Source: Casuarius casuarius (lineage: Eukaryota; Chordata; Aves; Casuariiformes; Casuariidae). From it: a stretch of 64,000 nucleotides of DNA. The notes beneath the pieces were generated by a model. It saw only the letters and a list, made by a program, of their open reading frames with translations, was not told where the DNA came from and searched no databases. The DNA lies in assembly GCA_003342895.1 (NCBI GenBank), contig PTFA01000405.1, positions 252,224-316,223 of the forward strand, written 5' to 3'. Made by a program: the position numbers and the translations under genes. Of this stretch, positions 13,573 through 26,933 are shown piece after piece. Within the stretch, counting starts at the first letter, position 1; each line of letters begins with the position of its first letter.

Positions 13573-14776
13573 AATTTCAACATTCCTTACATTTTCCATT
13601 ATATCTGCAGCTCTAAAAAGTTAGTATAAAAAGATTAAAGGGAGATGACTAAGGCTACACACACCAACAGATCAAAAATACTATCTTTTGTGATTTCAGT
13701 TTTCTTTCTTCATTGTATTCTATTCTAGTTATAAAAAGTGTTCCTTCTGCTTTTTATTTTATTAGGAAAGGAAGATTTTTTTTCACCCCTTATGTAAGAA
13801 ATACATAAGAAATCAGAAGTAAATCAGAAGTTTCAGCATGCTGCATCCTGGGAGCAACGCCAACGACATACTGAAGGATCTAGGGTAGCTCTCCGTATCT
13901 GCTTGCTCCCATATGGAGGTACATCGAAACAGAAACAGAGGTGTGCAATTTATAGTCGCAATATAGGCAGAGCCTCCCCCACTGAAGTGACACACAGCAC
14001 TTGGGTCACTGCAAGTAGCAACTGCACCACCCACTTCGCTGTGTTGCAAAGCTGCAGGGTTGCTGTTTCCTGGTTTTATTCAGACATCTGTCAGCGACCA
14101 TTAGCTGCAATGATTGTAATGAGTGAGATGTAATTTCCACCTAAAGAGTGCTAAGTACAAGTAGATGTTTGGTTCAGATTACATGCACAGGCTTACCGGG
14201 TGAAAACTATCTGCTGTGAGTCCATGTGTACCTGCTTTCTTAGGTAGGCAGACCGCGAACCCCTTTTTATCACAGCTCCTACAGTCAGGTGCTCACAGAG
14301 AGCATGAACTCCAGCACGTGCTGCAGCCACGTAGCCAACGCCAGCGCTCAGCAATGCCCTGCTGGGCAGCGGCTGGACAGCCCCGATTTACTGCTGCAAC
14401 TCAAGTCTCGCTGGAGAGACGTGGCAAACCCCATCCGTGTTCTCCAAAACCCCACTGTGTGCGCGAGGGGGAGGCTTTTTTCCCTGGACCCACCTTTTGT
14501 AGATATAGTTAATATTCCCTCAGAGATAACAATTTTCATATGATAGCACTTCGAAGCTAACCTGTTTGCTCTCCTGAACACCCTAGCTCCACCTCTTAGA
14601 CAGCTGCCTATCTGAAGTAAAACCATCAGATACTGTTATTATTATAATGCATTTTAATATCTTTAGTGGACAATATAGGAAGAACAGCTCTCTTGGGACC
14701 AGCTATCCAAACTGCTACATCAGTTGCCTCCAGCAGAGAAAGGGAACATTTGTAAGAGCAACATCTCTTTCTCCAG

Positions 14777-14792
14777 AAAAAAAAAAAAAAAA
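14777..14792 (+). repeat. A16 homopolymer
   Basis: Sixteen consecutive A with no recognisable retroposed body immediately upstream. Confidence 0.9.
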
Positions 14793-17098
14793 TCAACCTT
14801 GCCAGTCCATGGACAAAACTATTTTTTTTGGCCACTCCAGTGCTCAGGTGCTTGCCTTAGGTGTTCAATGAACTACACAGCTGCTGTATCATGCTAGTTT
14901 TTCTATGATTGAAAATGGCTTGGGTTAAGAGAAACACTTTTTACGAAAAGGGGTGAGGGCCTCAAAAAACAAAGTAAAAAATGAGATAGCCTGGGAACAT
15001 AAAAACCTGAGCTGGCCTTCAAACACTCATATGAATTAACTAACTGTCAGGTACTATAAAAATCTCTCCTTAATGTTTCCCCTGCTTCTTCAAGGAGAAA
15101 TAATAATAATATACTAATAAGCTCCCTCCAAGATCCTTAAATTTTGGCAAAGACAGGATTCTTAGAAAGAGATTTAAGTGCCACTGGGGAACTCGTCGTG
15201 AAAGAGGTCTCCAGCCACCAATACTTTTCAGTAAGCAGGTCTGACCTCATCCCTGCTGGAGTGACAGCAGGCAGCTTTACCCCAACGTTTCCTGCCCAGC
15301 AGCTATGGTCAACTGTGTTTTGCCTTTTGTCCTTAACACTGAGAAACCAAGGACTTGGTTCAAAGTCCCCTGAAAGTAACGGGAATCATTTCATTTATTG
15401 GTTCAAGTCATTTTAGGTATAAAAGACGTAAATGGTACCCACTGGTGTCATTTTTAGTCCAGCTTACCAGGGACAAAGCAAAAACGGTGCTGCTAGAGCA
15501 ATGAAGGGAAGGATGTGGCTAGAAAAACACGGTTCCAGGCACACTAAGCTGAGCAGTATATAAAGGGTTTTGCTTATACATCCTTTCAACCATCTGTGGA
15601 AAGTGGATTTGATTATTGGCTAGGAAACCTGGCACTTCTGTGAGCATGGTGTGCAAAACGCATGAAATTTTCTAAAACATTGAGCATGAATCTATTTTGG
15701 ATCCTGCCATATTTATTCAGGCAATTAGGAGGATGGGTCATTTGCATGCAGATTCGATCATGTGCAAGTGCAAGAAGGTAGGTAAGCTAGAAGCTGTGAC
15801 CAAAGACCAACAAGTACAGCCTGTTTACATCTTTCCCAGCCAGCAACACGTGGCTGTAACACCCTGAGAGCTCAGCTCACTTCAGCTCTGGGACTACTGG
15901 TAGGAAGGGTCATCCCCGAACTAGGAAACTAGTTTTCTGACCACTCTGATTATCTGTAGATGTCGGTGTTCTTCAGAGAGGAAAAGCAGTTTTTCTGCTT
16001 CTCACACATTCCCACAGCCTAAAGCACTTGACCTGATTTGACCAGCCCCCAGGGAACTGGTGTCTGCTGCTTATAATTACATGGTGTCAAAGTATCCAGC
16101 AAGGACACTGTAAGTCCTGGAGGCACTAGTCTTGGAAGTTGTTTCCAGTTATCCTTCCTGGCTATTACTCTTACAACACTTATCATACCAAGGTCTGCAT
16201 CACTTTATAGCTCAGGGTGTCCAGTCAGTGCTACTGACATCGGATTTTGTCCAGCAAGTTCAATATTTGGCAGGGACATGCATTGCCTGCCAAATCGCTG
16301 AGCAGCTGCAGCAGGTGTTGTGAGTCAGTGCTGGGTCGTTATATTCCTCTGAGGCCTGGAGACTTCCAAACAGATTATCTGCGTAGATTTCTGGGTGGCA
16401 AAGTGTCGCTACGAACACAAACCACTTGTATGCATTTCTTCTTCATTTACAGACTGTGGGGGTTGATCAGCAAAGGCAATACATCATTCAGTGGGGATGG
16501 GCTGGCAAGAAAACTGAATCACATGACAGAACACAATAAAAGTCATTATAAGGCATTCCTCAAGGAAATAGTTTGGCAGAAGGAGGAAGATATAACACAT
16601 GTATAACTGCAAGAAAAAAGACCTTTCTTTTATACAGTGGGGAAAAGCTGGAAATCCAAAAGAAATATTTTGGGGAAGGAGACTGCAAAATGTTTGCAGC
16701 AGGTCCTCTTCAAAGTGAACATCCCAGGCCTGCAGAAATATTGTATTTTCAGTCCACATGAGGTTTGCTTACTGATTTCCTTATACATCACAGAGTAGCA
16801 GCGTTTCAGCCTAGCCTTCCACTGACTTCAGTGCTCAGCAGCTGCACAAATAAAACTTTAAAGGCAGGTTCTGCACTTACTCTGCCAGATGTTATCAGCA
16901 AAGCCATATGAAAAGACTCGAATCATTCATCAGATGGGATTTACACACACTAGCATGTGCAAAAGAATAATTTGAAAAAAATCCCTTTCCTCCCTATGCC
17001 CTCAGTTTTCTGAGCAGCTGTTACGAGAAGTAGCTAATTCAGAACCGGCCCAGAGCAGCTCTAAGCTGGTATAGGTGTAGGGAGAATCGGCTCTGGGC

Positions 17099-17126
17099 AT
17101 AATAAATAAATAAATAAAAATAAAAA
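17099..17126 (+). repeat. (AAAT)n microsatellite
   Basis: Several AAAT units drift into a run of A with interspersed T. Confidence 0.85.
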
Positions 17127-17411
17127 AGCAAAACCACATACTGATTTGCTATCACTGTCTTTCTCCGCTGGCAATGCCAGAGAGGCAGCATGAAGCTGGA
17201 TGCCTCACAGAAGCCAGACATGTGTCTGTGTGAGGAATCGGAGAGCAGCTCTGCATTCATCATGCATTTTCACCATCTCACTGCAAACCCCTCTCTCCCT
17301 GGGATCCATCAGAAAAAGAAAGTGTCAGACATTTTGTTTGGAACATGCATCTCCTGCCTGGCAAAGGTAACGGGAGTTTTGGAAAAAGCAAATCTTTACA
17401 TTTCAGTAACA

Positions 17412-17485
17412 GTTTCTAAGGCTATACATCTTTAGCTAAGTTTCTAAGGCCTTTAGCTTCTAAAGCCTTACATCTGTAACTAACA
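17412..17485 (+). repeat. Imperfect tandem repeat, about 28-bp and 16-bp spacing
   Basis: The word gtttctaaggc occurs at 17412-17422 and 17440-17450. A third related copy starts near 17457 (cttctaaagccttacatctg), echoing the first copy's following bases (tatacatctttagcta). The three copies overlap into a decayed minisatellite-like cluster. Confidence 0.6.
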
Positions 17486-17852
17486 GATACAGTTCTATCT
17501 ATTAAAATTCAGGCTTTGTGTTACATTTGCATAACTTGCCCCCACGGACACATTTCTTGGGTTGTATTCCTCCTACTTCTGAGTCTTTTAAAGGTAGCCT
17601 GAGGGCATATGTGGGAAGCTGCGAGAGCCTTGCAAGTCAGCTCTGCCAAGTATTTCTAGTCCATCGCTTTGCGTGCGGGCAATGCGGGTGATGGCCTGAG
17701 CTGCTGTGGGGTGACAGGTCCATGTTGTTAGTATCCAAGTGAGCTGCACTGCTTATGTGCATGTGGGGGATGCTGGAGACACATGTTGCATTTCCAGCTT
17801 TGCCAAAGACCCTTTGCAATACTTTGCAAAGATCACTTCCATCTCCTTGTTT

Positions 17853-17872
17853 CCCCCCCCCCCCTTTTTTTT
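17853..17872 (+). repeat. C12T8 homopolymer junction
   Basis: Twelve C are directly followed by eight T. This is a pure pyrimidine tract and prone to length variation. Confidence 0.9.
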
Positions 17873-18568
17873 GCCCTAAAGACAGGGCAACGTCTGTTCT
17901 TTTACCTTCAGACCCCCTGTGCAGCTGGAAGAGGTACAGCTGCTCTAGCAGGAAAGATGACTGCTCATGAGTACGCATCCCAACAACCAGCCTCCTGGGA
18001 AAGACGGTGTCAGCTCCGGTTGATAGCCTGCATGACAGCAGTGACAGTGTAGACACGTCTCTCCAGGTTGGTGGGTCACCTGCAGCCACTCTGTGATTGC
18101 CCTAAGAAGCTCTAACCATTAATTTATCCCAGTGCAACTCCAGCCAACATATGGCTTTGCATGGTAGACTTTGCTCTACCAACAAAAACAAATGGGTCAG
18201 GCCAGGATGGGAACCTAAAAGTGAACAAGGATTGTCAGCAGAGATGTGCTTCCTTGTCTGCACAATGAACAGATGGGGCTCAGATCTTGGAGCTGTGTGC
18301 TGGGTCCACTCCACTACAAATAATGATCTTTTCTTCACAGCAAGGAAAATCATGGTGGGAGAGGAGGAGATCTGAAAAGCCATGCATCTGCACGTAGATG
18401 AAGGCCATTTATAAGGGTGATCAGAAGGGATTGTCTGAAATTTGGGGGAAACTGTTACAGAAAACAGGTTTTGCTCTCTAATATTAAAGGAAAAATTGTA
18501 AATGCACACACGTGCACCCTCTGCCAAGATACTACAAAACCAAATTTATATAAATGTGTTGGGGAGGG

Positions 18569-18655
18569 GTGTGTGTGTGTATGTGTGTGGGTGTATGTAC
18601 ATGTGTACACATATATGTATATATGTGCATATATATATACACATACATGTATGTA
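18569..18655 (+). repeat. Compound GT/CA/TA microsatellite
   Basis: GT units at 18569-18590 pass into mixed gt, at, ac and ta dinucleotides. From 18591 to 18655 purine and pyrimidine alternate without a break for 65 bases. The tract contains short self-complementary words (gtacatgtgtac, tatatata, acatgt). Such sequence is known to favour left-handed Z-DNA or cruciform extrusion under negative supercoiling. Confidence 0.9.
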
Positions 18656-21600
18656 AAATGATAAAGTTTTTAGAATGGCACAAGAAATCAAAAAGAGACA
18701 GAAAATCAAGAAAGATCCATCCAGATGCTGGCAAACTAAACTAAAAGCACTTTGAAACCTGCTTAGAGTCCTTATCTGCGCACACCACCCTGTTTCTATA
18801 AACGCAGAGCATCAGAATGTATGGAAGCTTTGAAATAATGCAATACAAGTCCTGCAGCCCCGAAATAAAACATGCACTGTATCCGCACGAAAGGTGACAC
18901 AGTACACACCTTATCTCCTCCCAGCACTCATTTCAAAATGGCATTCAGAAAACACCACTTCTGACTGCCAGGGGAAAAGCTTTCCTGGTAATTTGTAATA
19001 GGGTTTGAATTAGTTCTGTTCTTTCAACAAAGATGTTATCTGTATTGGCAGAGATAAAGCTACTTAGAAAGAAAAACTGTAGAATCTTCTTAGAGAGGGC
19101 ATATATGGTAATGAAGTTAGAAGTGCTGTCCCACTAGTATTACATTGCCGCTGTAAAGAACTATTCATAGCATATTATTTTAATACATCCAAATTTTGGT
19201 GCCTCAAGCATTCAGTTCAGCCAAAGTTGAATGAATAGATAAGAGAATCTCAATGGGCATGCAATTTTCCTACCCATCAGTTTACCAGCAGATGACAGGG
19301 TGAGTTACGGGTCTGGGAAGGTCTTATCTGATCGCCCCCAATGCTCCACAGAATTGCAGAAATACAGTGCTGAGCTAAAGCAGGGGTTCACAGAGTGGCC
19401 TCTCTCTCAGAAAGGCTCACATCAGTCTCTTCAGAGGAGACCTCTAGTCATGACTCCTGGGGGGAGCTTTCTCTTTCCCTTTTAATCCCCTCTTCCACTG
19501 AGATGGTCCTCCATCGTTATAAAAGGTGTCAACCTCCCTGTTACATGGATGGCGGCAATACCATCTTGCGGCAGGGAGTGCCAAAGGTTAATTATCTGCT
19601 GGTAAGAAAGATTTCATTTCATTTTTCACTAGGTGTCCCTTCCTGCTCTCATATGATAAACAAGATTAAGAAGAATCCCTTAATTATCTTTTCATAACGC
19701 TCTTCTTCACAGAGTCCCTGCCATCCACCTCTTCCCTAACTCACAATACATTCAGTCTCTCCTTACAGACACTTCTCTGATTCTGATTATCTTTTGTTGC
19801 CTGTCTCCAAAGCCCATCTAGTTCTGTTCTTTTTTTGGGGATGGTCTGAGCAGACCATTCAGACCAAGGGAGACTCTTTGTTTTATAGATTGCATTACCT
19901 TCTTTTCAGTATAATTTTCCATCTCATTCTGCTCCTTTCATACTTTAACATTCCCCTGCTCATTTTTGGATTGTTGTTCTTACTTATTACTGCACTCAGA
20001 GCTGTTTGCAGTGGCAGCTGTACTGTGACAAGGAACTCAGGAAAAAAAAAACCCCCACAATTTCCTGCTTCCCCATGCCCTACATCCTTAAATGGTCTAA
20101 TCATTATATGGTTTTGTTTCTCCCCTACCAGCAAGGCCTCATTTGGCTTGTACCCTGAAGGAGGGAGAAGAAAAAAAAGAGGAAAACTCTGGTAAAGATT
20201 AAAAAAAAAGTCTATGTAGTAGAATAATGTCCTCAAAATATCCTGAGAAGTGAACCAAGTATTTAGGAATATTTTTTTAATAATAGGCAGACATTTAGCC
20301 TTATAAAAATGTAAGATAATGCCACTGACATGAGATAAGATGGCTGACATCCTGAGGCACCGTTCTGATGACTGTTATGGACTTCAGAGGAGCCACAGGG
20401 AAGCCAGGAAAAGTCATCTTCATTCAGGGCTAAATTCAATCAAAGGTTCACTACTTATTCCAAAGAGATTATATGTAAAACATGTACCATGTCAATCCAG
20501 CTCTTTATAGCATTTCTGCATTGCATAGAGCCTCCGCATTTGTGCAGAGCAGGAAAAGCCTCTTGCAGTGTTTTAAAGCAAGGAAACTTTCCAGGCACAG
20601 ATTTGCTGGCAGGCACTTTGAGCAGGAAGAGATGTTAAGTGCTAGTTAAGTCCCCACATTGGCCCTCCTGACTCGGTGGCACATTGTCACAGCTCAGCGT
20701 GAGATGCTGCCACCTCATGCCCTACTCAGGTTCGGGTCATGTTCACGGTTTTCCATCTTCGCTTAGACATGGGTCCAGCACTGCTCTTAGTCACACGATC
20801 AGCTTTAGATATTTAAATCCACAGCTCTGCAGCCAGGGCTTGAGCATGTGACTTGAATTTCAGCCCCAGTCAAGGGACAGGAAAGCATTTTTCAGCAGCT
20901 GGTCATGGGAAACTGTAAGGAAAGCTTCTGTAACATATTTTAATGAGAAAAATCTCCCTGAGCAGGCATGATTAGGTTCCAGACTCATGCAGTCCTTATT
21001 CATTTGTTACAATTAGCACTCTGCTTTCAGAGCAGATCGGTTAGACGATATGAGCAGGTCACTGGAAGCAATGTTTGGGAGTTGCCAAACAGAAATGTGT
21101 TGCCCAGTGGGACTCTCATTGTCATTACTGAGTGGAAAATTAAAGTTATTTTCTGTGATTAAGTCTTCATATAAACTTAATTATTTTTAATAGCTCAAAA
21201 TCAAGAACTGAAACCCAGTTAATTAATGGCAAGCATGAGCTGGCCTGTCCAAGTCCCACATGGGACCATCATCTCACTTCATCACAATTTCATTAGAAAA
21301 TGAAAATAAATTACAAAAAAACAGACTTGGGAACGCAGGAAACTCCAGCCAAAGGAGAAGGTCAGTCTCTCAGGGAAAATTTTCTAGCTAGACTGAGGGT
21401 CTAGCCTGGGCTGTTTGCTTTCCTCACTATTCTGCATGGCCAGTGAAGCCTTGGGAAAGCAGACAGCAGGGCGGCCTTTGCAGGGACCCCAGGGCTACCA
21501 CATGCCAGGTACTGTGTGCGCGGGAGATCCCTGCTGCACTGCCTGGCCGTTCCTCTCGCACTGCGATGGAGCATGCTGTGATTTCCCCCAGCGCCGGACA

Positions 21601-24600
21601 TCGGCAGCGGCTCCACAGCTCGGCCCGACGGCTTAGTGTGACGGCTGCAGCAAACCCAGCCCCCACGGTGCAGCAGTGCCTTTCCACATAAAACATTTAC
21701 GCTGCTGGGCCATCAGGAGTAACAAAGCGTTCAAGAAGCATTGCCCAAGCTTTCACAGCAGTAAATGAGCAAATGATGAGGGCACAGCAGCTGCTCTCCT
21801 AAGTAATAGATACTGGTGGTACTACCATACTGCCTGGGTACAAAACATCGCTTTGGAGGCATAATCTCCTGGAGCACCTTTCCTTAACCCTCCTCCCATT
21901 TCCCCGTCTAAACATGAGAAACTTCCTGAACTCAGCAAAGGTCTTTGGCCCTGGTCCTGAGACAACGACAAAGTGCCGACAAAGGGATCCACCCACACTC
22001 CGTCTTCCCCTCTTTAAAAGTAGGAATGTTTTTTCCTTCAGATGCAGGTAATTACCTGATTGCCACAGACTTCTGGGTCCTCTGAGACCCTCTGAGATGC
22101 CAGGAGGGGCAGTGCAAACAGCCTCTTTCCACGTGGTCTCTCGAGGTCAGACCGGCACGTGGCTGCCTGGCAGTGCCACACCTGCACCAGCAGAAACCAG
22201 TGCCCAGGCACGGTGGTACCATGGGGAAGCTACATTTCCGATGGGAAATCATCCACAGGAGGGAATAAGCCGTGCAGGGGATTGCCTTCACTACCTTCTG
22301 CAGAAGCCTAATGCAGATCCTGGCCAAGGGATCTGTAAGCAACCCACAAGCGAGCAATTAAAATGGGTTTGAATCATTAGCCCTGACAAGGAGAGGTACC
22401 AAAAACCCAAGTGCAGGATGTCTGTAACAACCAACCTGAACTCACAGAGCATGGCAAAAGCCCAGGAATCAGAGAAGTGTTGCAGGGAAAGACCTGTCCT
22501 GTACAAGTAAAATCGGCCACTTTGCAAGACAGCCTGCACAGCGTGGTGCTGCCACTGCCACCACCTACCTCCGTGTGAATATGCAACCCAGAGCACTGCT
22601 CTCGAGGAGGCACAGAGCGAGCGGCGCTCAGCCTGAAAACTTTGCCTGCAGCTGTAGTCACGGGGAGAGAACGACTCTGGTCCTTATACCTGTCACCACA
22701 GCTTGGATAAGAAAATTACCACAAAAATCTAGTCGTTCATTTTTAAAAATTTTGAGCACAGGTCACTTTTGTAAACAGAGATTAGACACTGCAATGCTCC
22801 AAGGAGAGGTGCCTTAGTATCTTTAAATCTCCGAGTCCAGCTCTTCACATCACTGACACAAAGTCAGCAAATGGCCTGTACTACTGCTTTCCCACAGGCA
22901 TTACTATCTTAAAGCTGCCCCCATCTTATGTTTCGCTTTCTTAATTTGTTTTGCTCTGTAACAACATGATTTGTAATTAGCCAGCTAAAGTTCACTTGGT
23001 CTCTAGTGTAACCCTTTGTGCTTCAGCTGAGAAATCAGGGCTATCCGGCTCCTGTCTTCTGTGACTGCGCCATGTATTATGTGTATTATTCATTTATGGG
23101 CTCTGTGCTCTCAGGACCTGTCAACACAGGGAATTTATTGTCAAGTAAGCTCAGGTGCAAATTTAACGTGTCATCATTATTCTTTTTCTAAGTCTTTGTA
23201 TGGGTGATCTAATTTCACAGAAAAACGCCTTTGGGCTGTTCAACTTAATCCACTTTTGACTGGTGGATTGACTAGCACATATAATATTGGAACAGCAATG
23301 TTTACATAAAAAGCTGGTGCTAAATAGCTCTTTTGCACTTGTACCATGAGGCAAACCATTATTTAGCACGTGCATTATTTGTGCACTTGCTGGAATGCCT
23401 TTCACCTATTCCCAGCTCTAAAATGGTGTCATGGATTATAGGACCTATTGAATACAATTCGCCAGCCTCCCTTTCTGAAGGATTGTATATGGACGGCTGG
23501 CACATTTGGATTGTTTGTCAGTTTAAAGGGGAACAGCTATTCCAGATTGACTGTCTAATGCTCCACTCTTACTGCAGGCTCTGGAGCTGATACCTGGTCA
23601 GCACAGGGATGGACCCACGTAATCTGAGCACACTGTTAATCTGCAATGCACAGCCTAGAGTAGTGGAACAGGAGCACATATACTGGAATAACTGCAAGGC
23701 AGGCAAACCTTAATTTATTAGGGTCTATTATTATGTCCAAGGCATCTGTCACTGTGATCTGCTGTGTCACACATACTTCCTCAGTCTACATTAATGGAAA
23801 AACATGTAAATGTGTTCATCTGCAGGATTCATATTCACTTGTGAATGCTGGGATAACCCAGGACAGCTGCCCCCACTTCCTGTGTAGGCACTTGTTCCTT
23901 CAGATGTAGTTGCTGATTTTCACTGCCTCCTTTCAAGTTTTAATCACAGAATTATTATCTGATGGCACCATAGTCTGAATATATGATGCGTGCTTTTGGG
24001 AGATGTTGCTGCTGCTTGTTTAGCAACTCTGTTCATTACAATATGTAGTTTTCTAAGAATGGGTGGTGTGTTTGAGGCATTATATTTCAGTCCAGGACAG
24101 GTTTGGCAGTTCAGGCACTGCACACAACACCTCATGAACATGTTTCACTGCTTGCTGTCCCATTCCTTCTCATACAAGATATCTGGTCAGGTCAGATGGG
24201 TGGCCAGTCTTACCATTTTCAAAGTTGTGCAGATGACACTGATCAAGACTGGCACTGAATTTCTTCCATTTTTCCTGTATGTTTCATAAGTATTTAAACC
24301 ATATCTATATTTCAGTCACACCAAAGAGCTTCTAGAGAAACCTTCCTACCAGAATTACATTTGTACTTATGATAAGACTGTTTCTGTTCTTTTTACAGCT
24401 ACTGCTTTTCATCTATTCCATATTTACCATCATGTTTATTTTTACGAGATTAGTAAAATGTACTTTTCAAAAATGTAAAAGCTCAGACTAGATAGAACAT
24501 ACTAATTGTGGACCATAATTCTTGCTATGCATCATTCCTGCTTTTGAAACTGATCCATCACCATTTCCGTGCTTGCATATGATGCCAAGACTCAAAACGT

Positions 24601-26436
24601 TGAATATGCACCAATCATCTCTTAGCACACAGGAGAGCAGCTGTTAACGGCTCTGCATGTACTTCTCACAGCATGGTAAGATGAACCAATGACTAATTCA
24701 CATCCCACTTTTCAAAACTTCCACTTCTCTTCCATGATAAAATTTGCAGGATGCAAAGACCAAAGCCAGCTGAAGAATGTTGCATATAGCAGGAAGCATG
24801 GCCTGCAGAAGGAATATACAGATTTTCCTATCATCCCAGTTTTCATGAAATGTAGGGGGCTACTACCTAAAAAGACAATTTTGTGAACAGTTACTGTCAG
24901 GTGCAGTACCTGAATACCAGTCCAGGAGCAGTTTCATTGACACCAGTATGCCTGTTCATTGCAGCAAACACCTGTAGAGTTTTCCGGACTACCCCCGTGT
25001 AAGGCTGCATCTACATTAACATTTTGGTTTGAAGCAGCGGTGTGGTTACAAGAGAAATCCTAGGTCATGCTGAGATCCTTCTGAGCTTTGGTTGAGTCTG
25101 CAGAACAGTTTTGAAAAACGTGAACTGGATTCCTTTCAGAGGAAACTAACCCAAAGGCTCTACTCTGGCACACATCAGATGCACTCCATGCTCTGATGGA
25201 GACAGAAAGATTTGCACCAATGATTTGTCCTTTTGACTGCTTTGATTCACAGGACTGTAGATGTTTGATCCAGGGGGCTAGACTAAATTCATCCTGAAAT
25301 AACCCCCAGACTGCATACAGTGCAGTTGTAAAGGCCTCTGCACCAAATGTTTCAATCTGCTGGTCTGCTTTTACTGTGCCAAATTATCTGCTCACGTGGT
25401 CAGGGTCCATAAACGCTACCAGCAGCAATTTTTTTTCCCCTGGTCTTGCCAATAGCTCTGGAATCCCCTCTGCCAATTTTGAACACCAATAAAGGGGAAA
25501 GAATTGCAAACGATACCAGATTTGAAGATATTCACTCATCAGGCACCTGACAGAGGGAAGGACAATTTGTGCCCTTGCTGAGCAATAGGAATGTGTGCAG
25601 AATGAGTACAACTAGATTATCAGAGACTCAGTGAGGGTGGAGGGGTTGACAACTGATCCCGCCCTAGCAAAAGCATCAGTAAGTTTCTTATTTATGAGAC
25701 CCTAAAAAACTAACCATGAGACAAAAATAAAACCTCCAGTTGAAATGATTTCTTTCTTTGGAAATATGGAATTTATGACCACCTAAATTATGGATGCTGA
25801 AATGCAAAATGAGCAATAGTCATTATTAGTTTGATGCTCAATACCTGTACCAAACCTGCAGGTGCTGATGCAGGGAATTTAGGGAATTTATGCAGTCTTG
25901 TTTATAGCCCCAAGTAATCTGGAAATATTACAGTTTGAAATCAAGGGGATAGTTTGGGGAGTTTTATTTTAGAGGTCTTTATAATTTCCATGTGATTATC
26001 CATCACTGGGAGGGACAGAGAACATGCAACCACGCATTACAAAAGTACAGGGTGAACTTGGGTGCAGCTCCTACTGGCACCAGTCGAATTGTCAGTTCAT
26101 AAAAGCTCACAAGTCTGCTTCACCTATCCCCTATATTCCAGGGAAAAACTCCTTCAGAAATACTTCATGGCCATTCCCTCATTCAGGGTCTTTCCTGTGG
26201 CATTTCTGGTGCTGCAAGGAAACAAAAATATGAAGGAAGCACATGGAAACTGTCCGGTGCGAAACAGCTCTCCTTAACAAATGTACACAGCTGTATTAAG
26301 CCATCCTACATTCATGAATCCCACCACTCTGGCTGGTTTCTGGTGGCTTCTGAAAACTACAGCCTCAGAAAGCATGAGTGTTTCAAGGGCTGCTACCTTA
26401 TTCTTTTACACTGTACCATCACTTAGGAGAGAAAGA
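18656..26436. other. Non-coding stretch, no gene recognised
   Basis: No coding block or clear transposon. A slightly G+C-richer, CpG-containing patch at about 21,470-21,670 has short overlapping open frames on both strands, which G+C-rich DNA produces by chance. The 23,160-23,590 segment is smooth, repeat-free sequence that might be conserved non-coding DNA, but nothing proves it. A 9-base duplication (gggaattta twice) lies at 25,873-25,890. Confidence 0.5.
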
Positions 26437-26463
26437 GCACACACACACACACACAAACACACC
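26437..26463 (+). repeat. (CA)n microsatellite
   Basis: About nine CA units, then an interrupted tail (aaacacacc). Confidence 0.9.
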
Positions 26464-26906
26464 GTACAGTGCAGTAAATTTGGAGAACCAGTGAAATTTT
26501 GGTGTCATTGGTCCTGGCTTATTATGGTTGTTAGTAAAATGGCCATGTTATATCAGGTGGAAAAGCACTCAGAAGAGGAAATTATTCCATTCTACATGTA
26601 TCTTAAAGAATCATATTGTATTTAGAGGTTTTAATATAAGCTTTATCGATTTTGAAAAACTGTCTTTCTGAAAATCAAAATAGGTCAATAGCACTGCCAT
26701 AGTTGCCCTAAGGGACAACATTTGGTTCCTTATTTGATTCCTCTAAATTACTGTTCTAGGTAACTTCTCCTATCCAAAACAGATTCTGTCTCTTAAAAGG
26801 CAGACCCCAGTGTGATCAGTGGGGCATTTCCTCAGGACCTCGAGTATCTGCTCCCAGGTGTCGTGTGACATTGGCTCCTCATTTCACTCCTCGTCTGTAC
26901 TTCCAG

Positions 26907-26933
26907 ATCTTCACCGTCTTGCCTGGTAAGACG
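26907..26933 (+). other. Candidate 27-nt microexon (unproven)
   Basis: A pyrimidine-rich tract ending in ctgtacttccag meets the usual 3' splice-site pattern and ends at 26906. Twenty-seven bases later the sequence reads acg|gtaagta, a near-perfect 5' splice site at 26934. The interval is a multiple of three and open in the frame reading IFTVLPGKT. A second, weaker donor (cctg|gtaaga) lies inside it. Small frame-preserving exons are known in vertebrate neural genes. No neighbouring exons or family are recognised, and chance pairing of splice motifs is a real alternative. Confidence 0.15.

Larger units (their letters stand above)
11247..18568. other. Non-coding stretch with homopolymer and AT-rich repeats
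   Basis: No gene recognised. Contents: a degenerate taacctctc cluster at 12431-12480, A18 at 13508-13525 followed by T12 at 13561-13572, A16 at 14777-14792, an AAT-rich patch near 15100-15125, an octamer ATTTGCAT at 15740-15747, an AAAT repeat at 17099-17126, an imperfect repeat cluster at 17412-17485, and C12T8 at 17853-17872. Confidence 0.55.

Noticed and set aside
21470..21700. Possible small CpG island or exon
   Set aside because: CpG content is only mildly raised, no promoter or splice structure is apparent, and open frames on both strands overlap.
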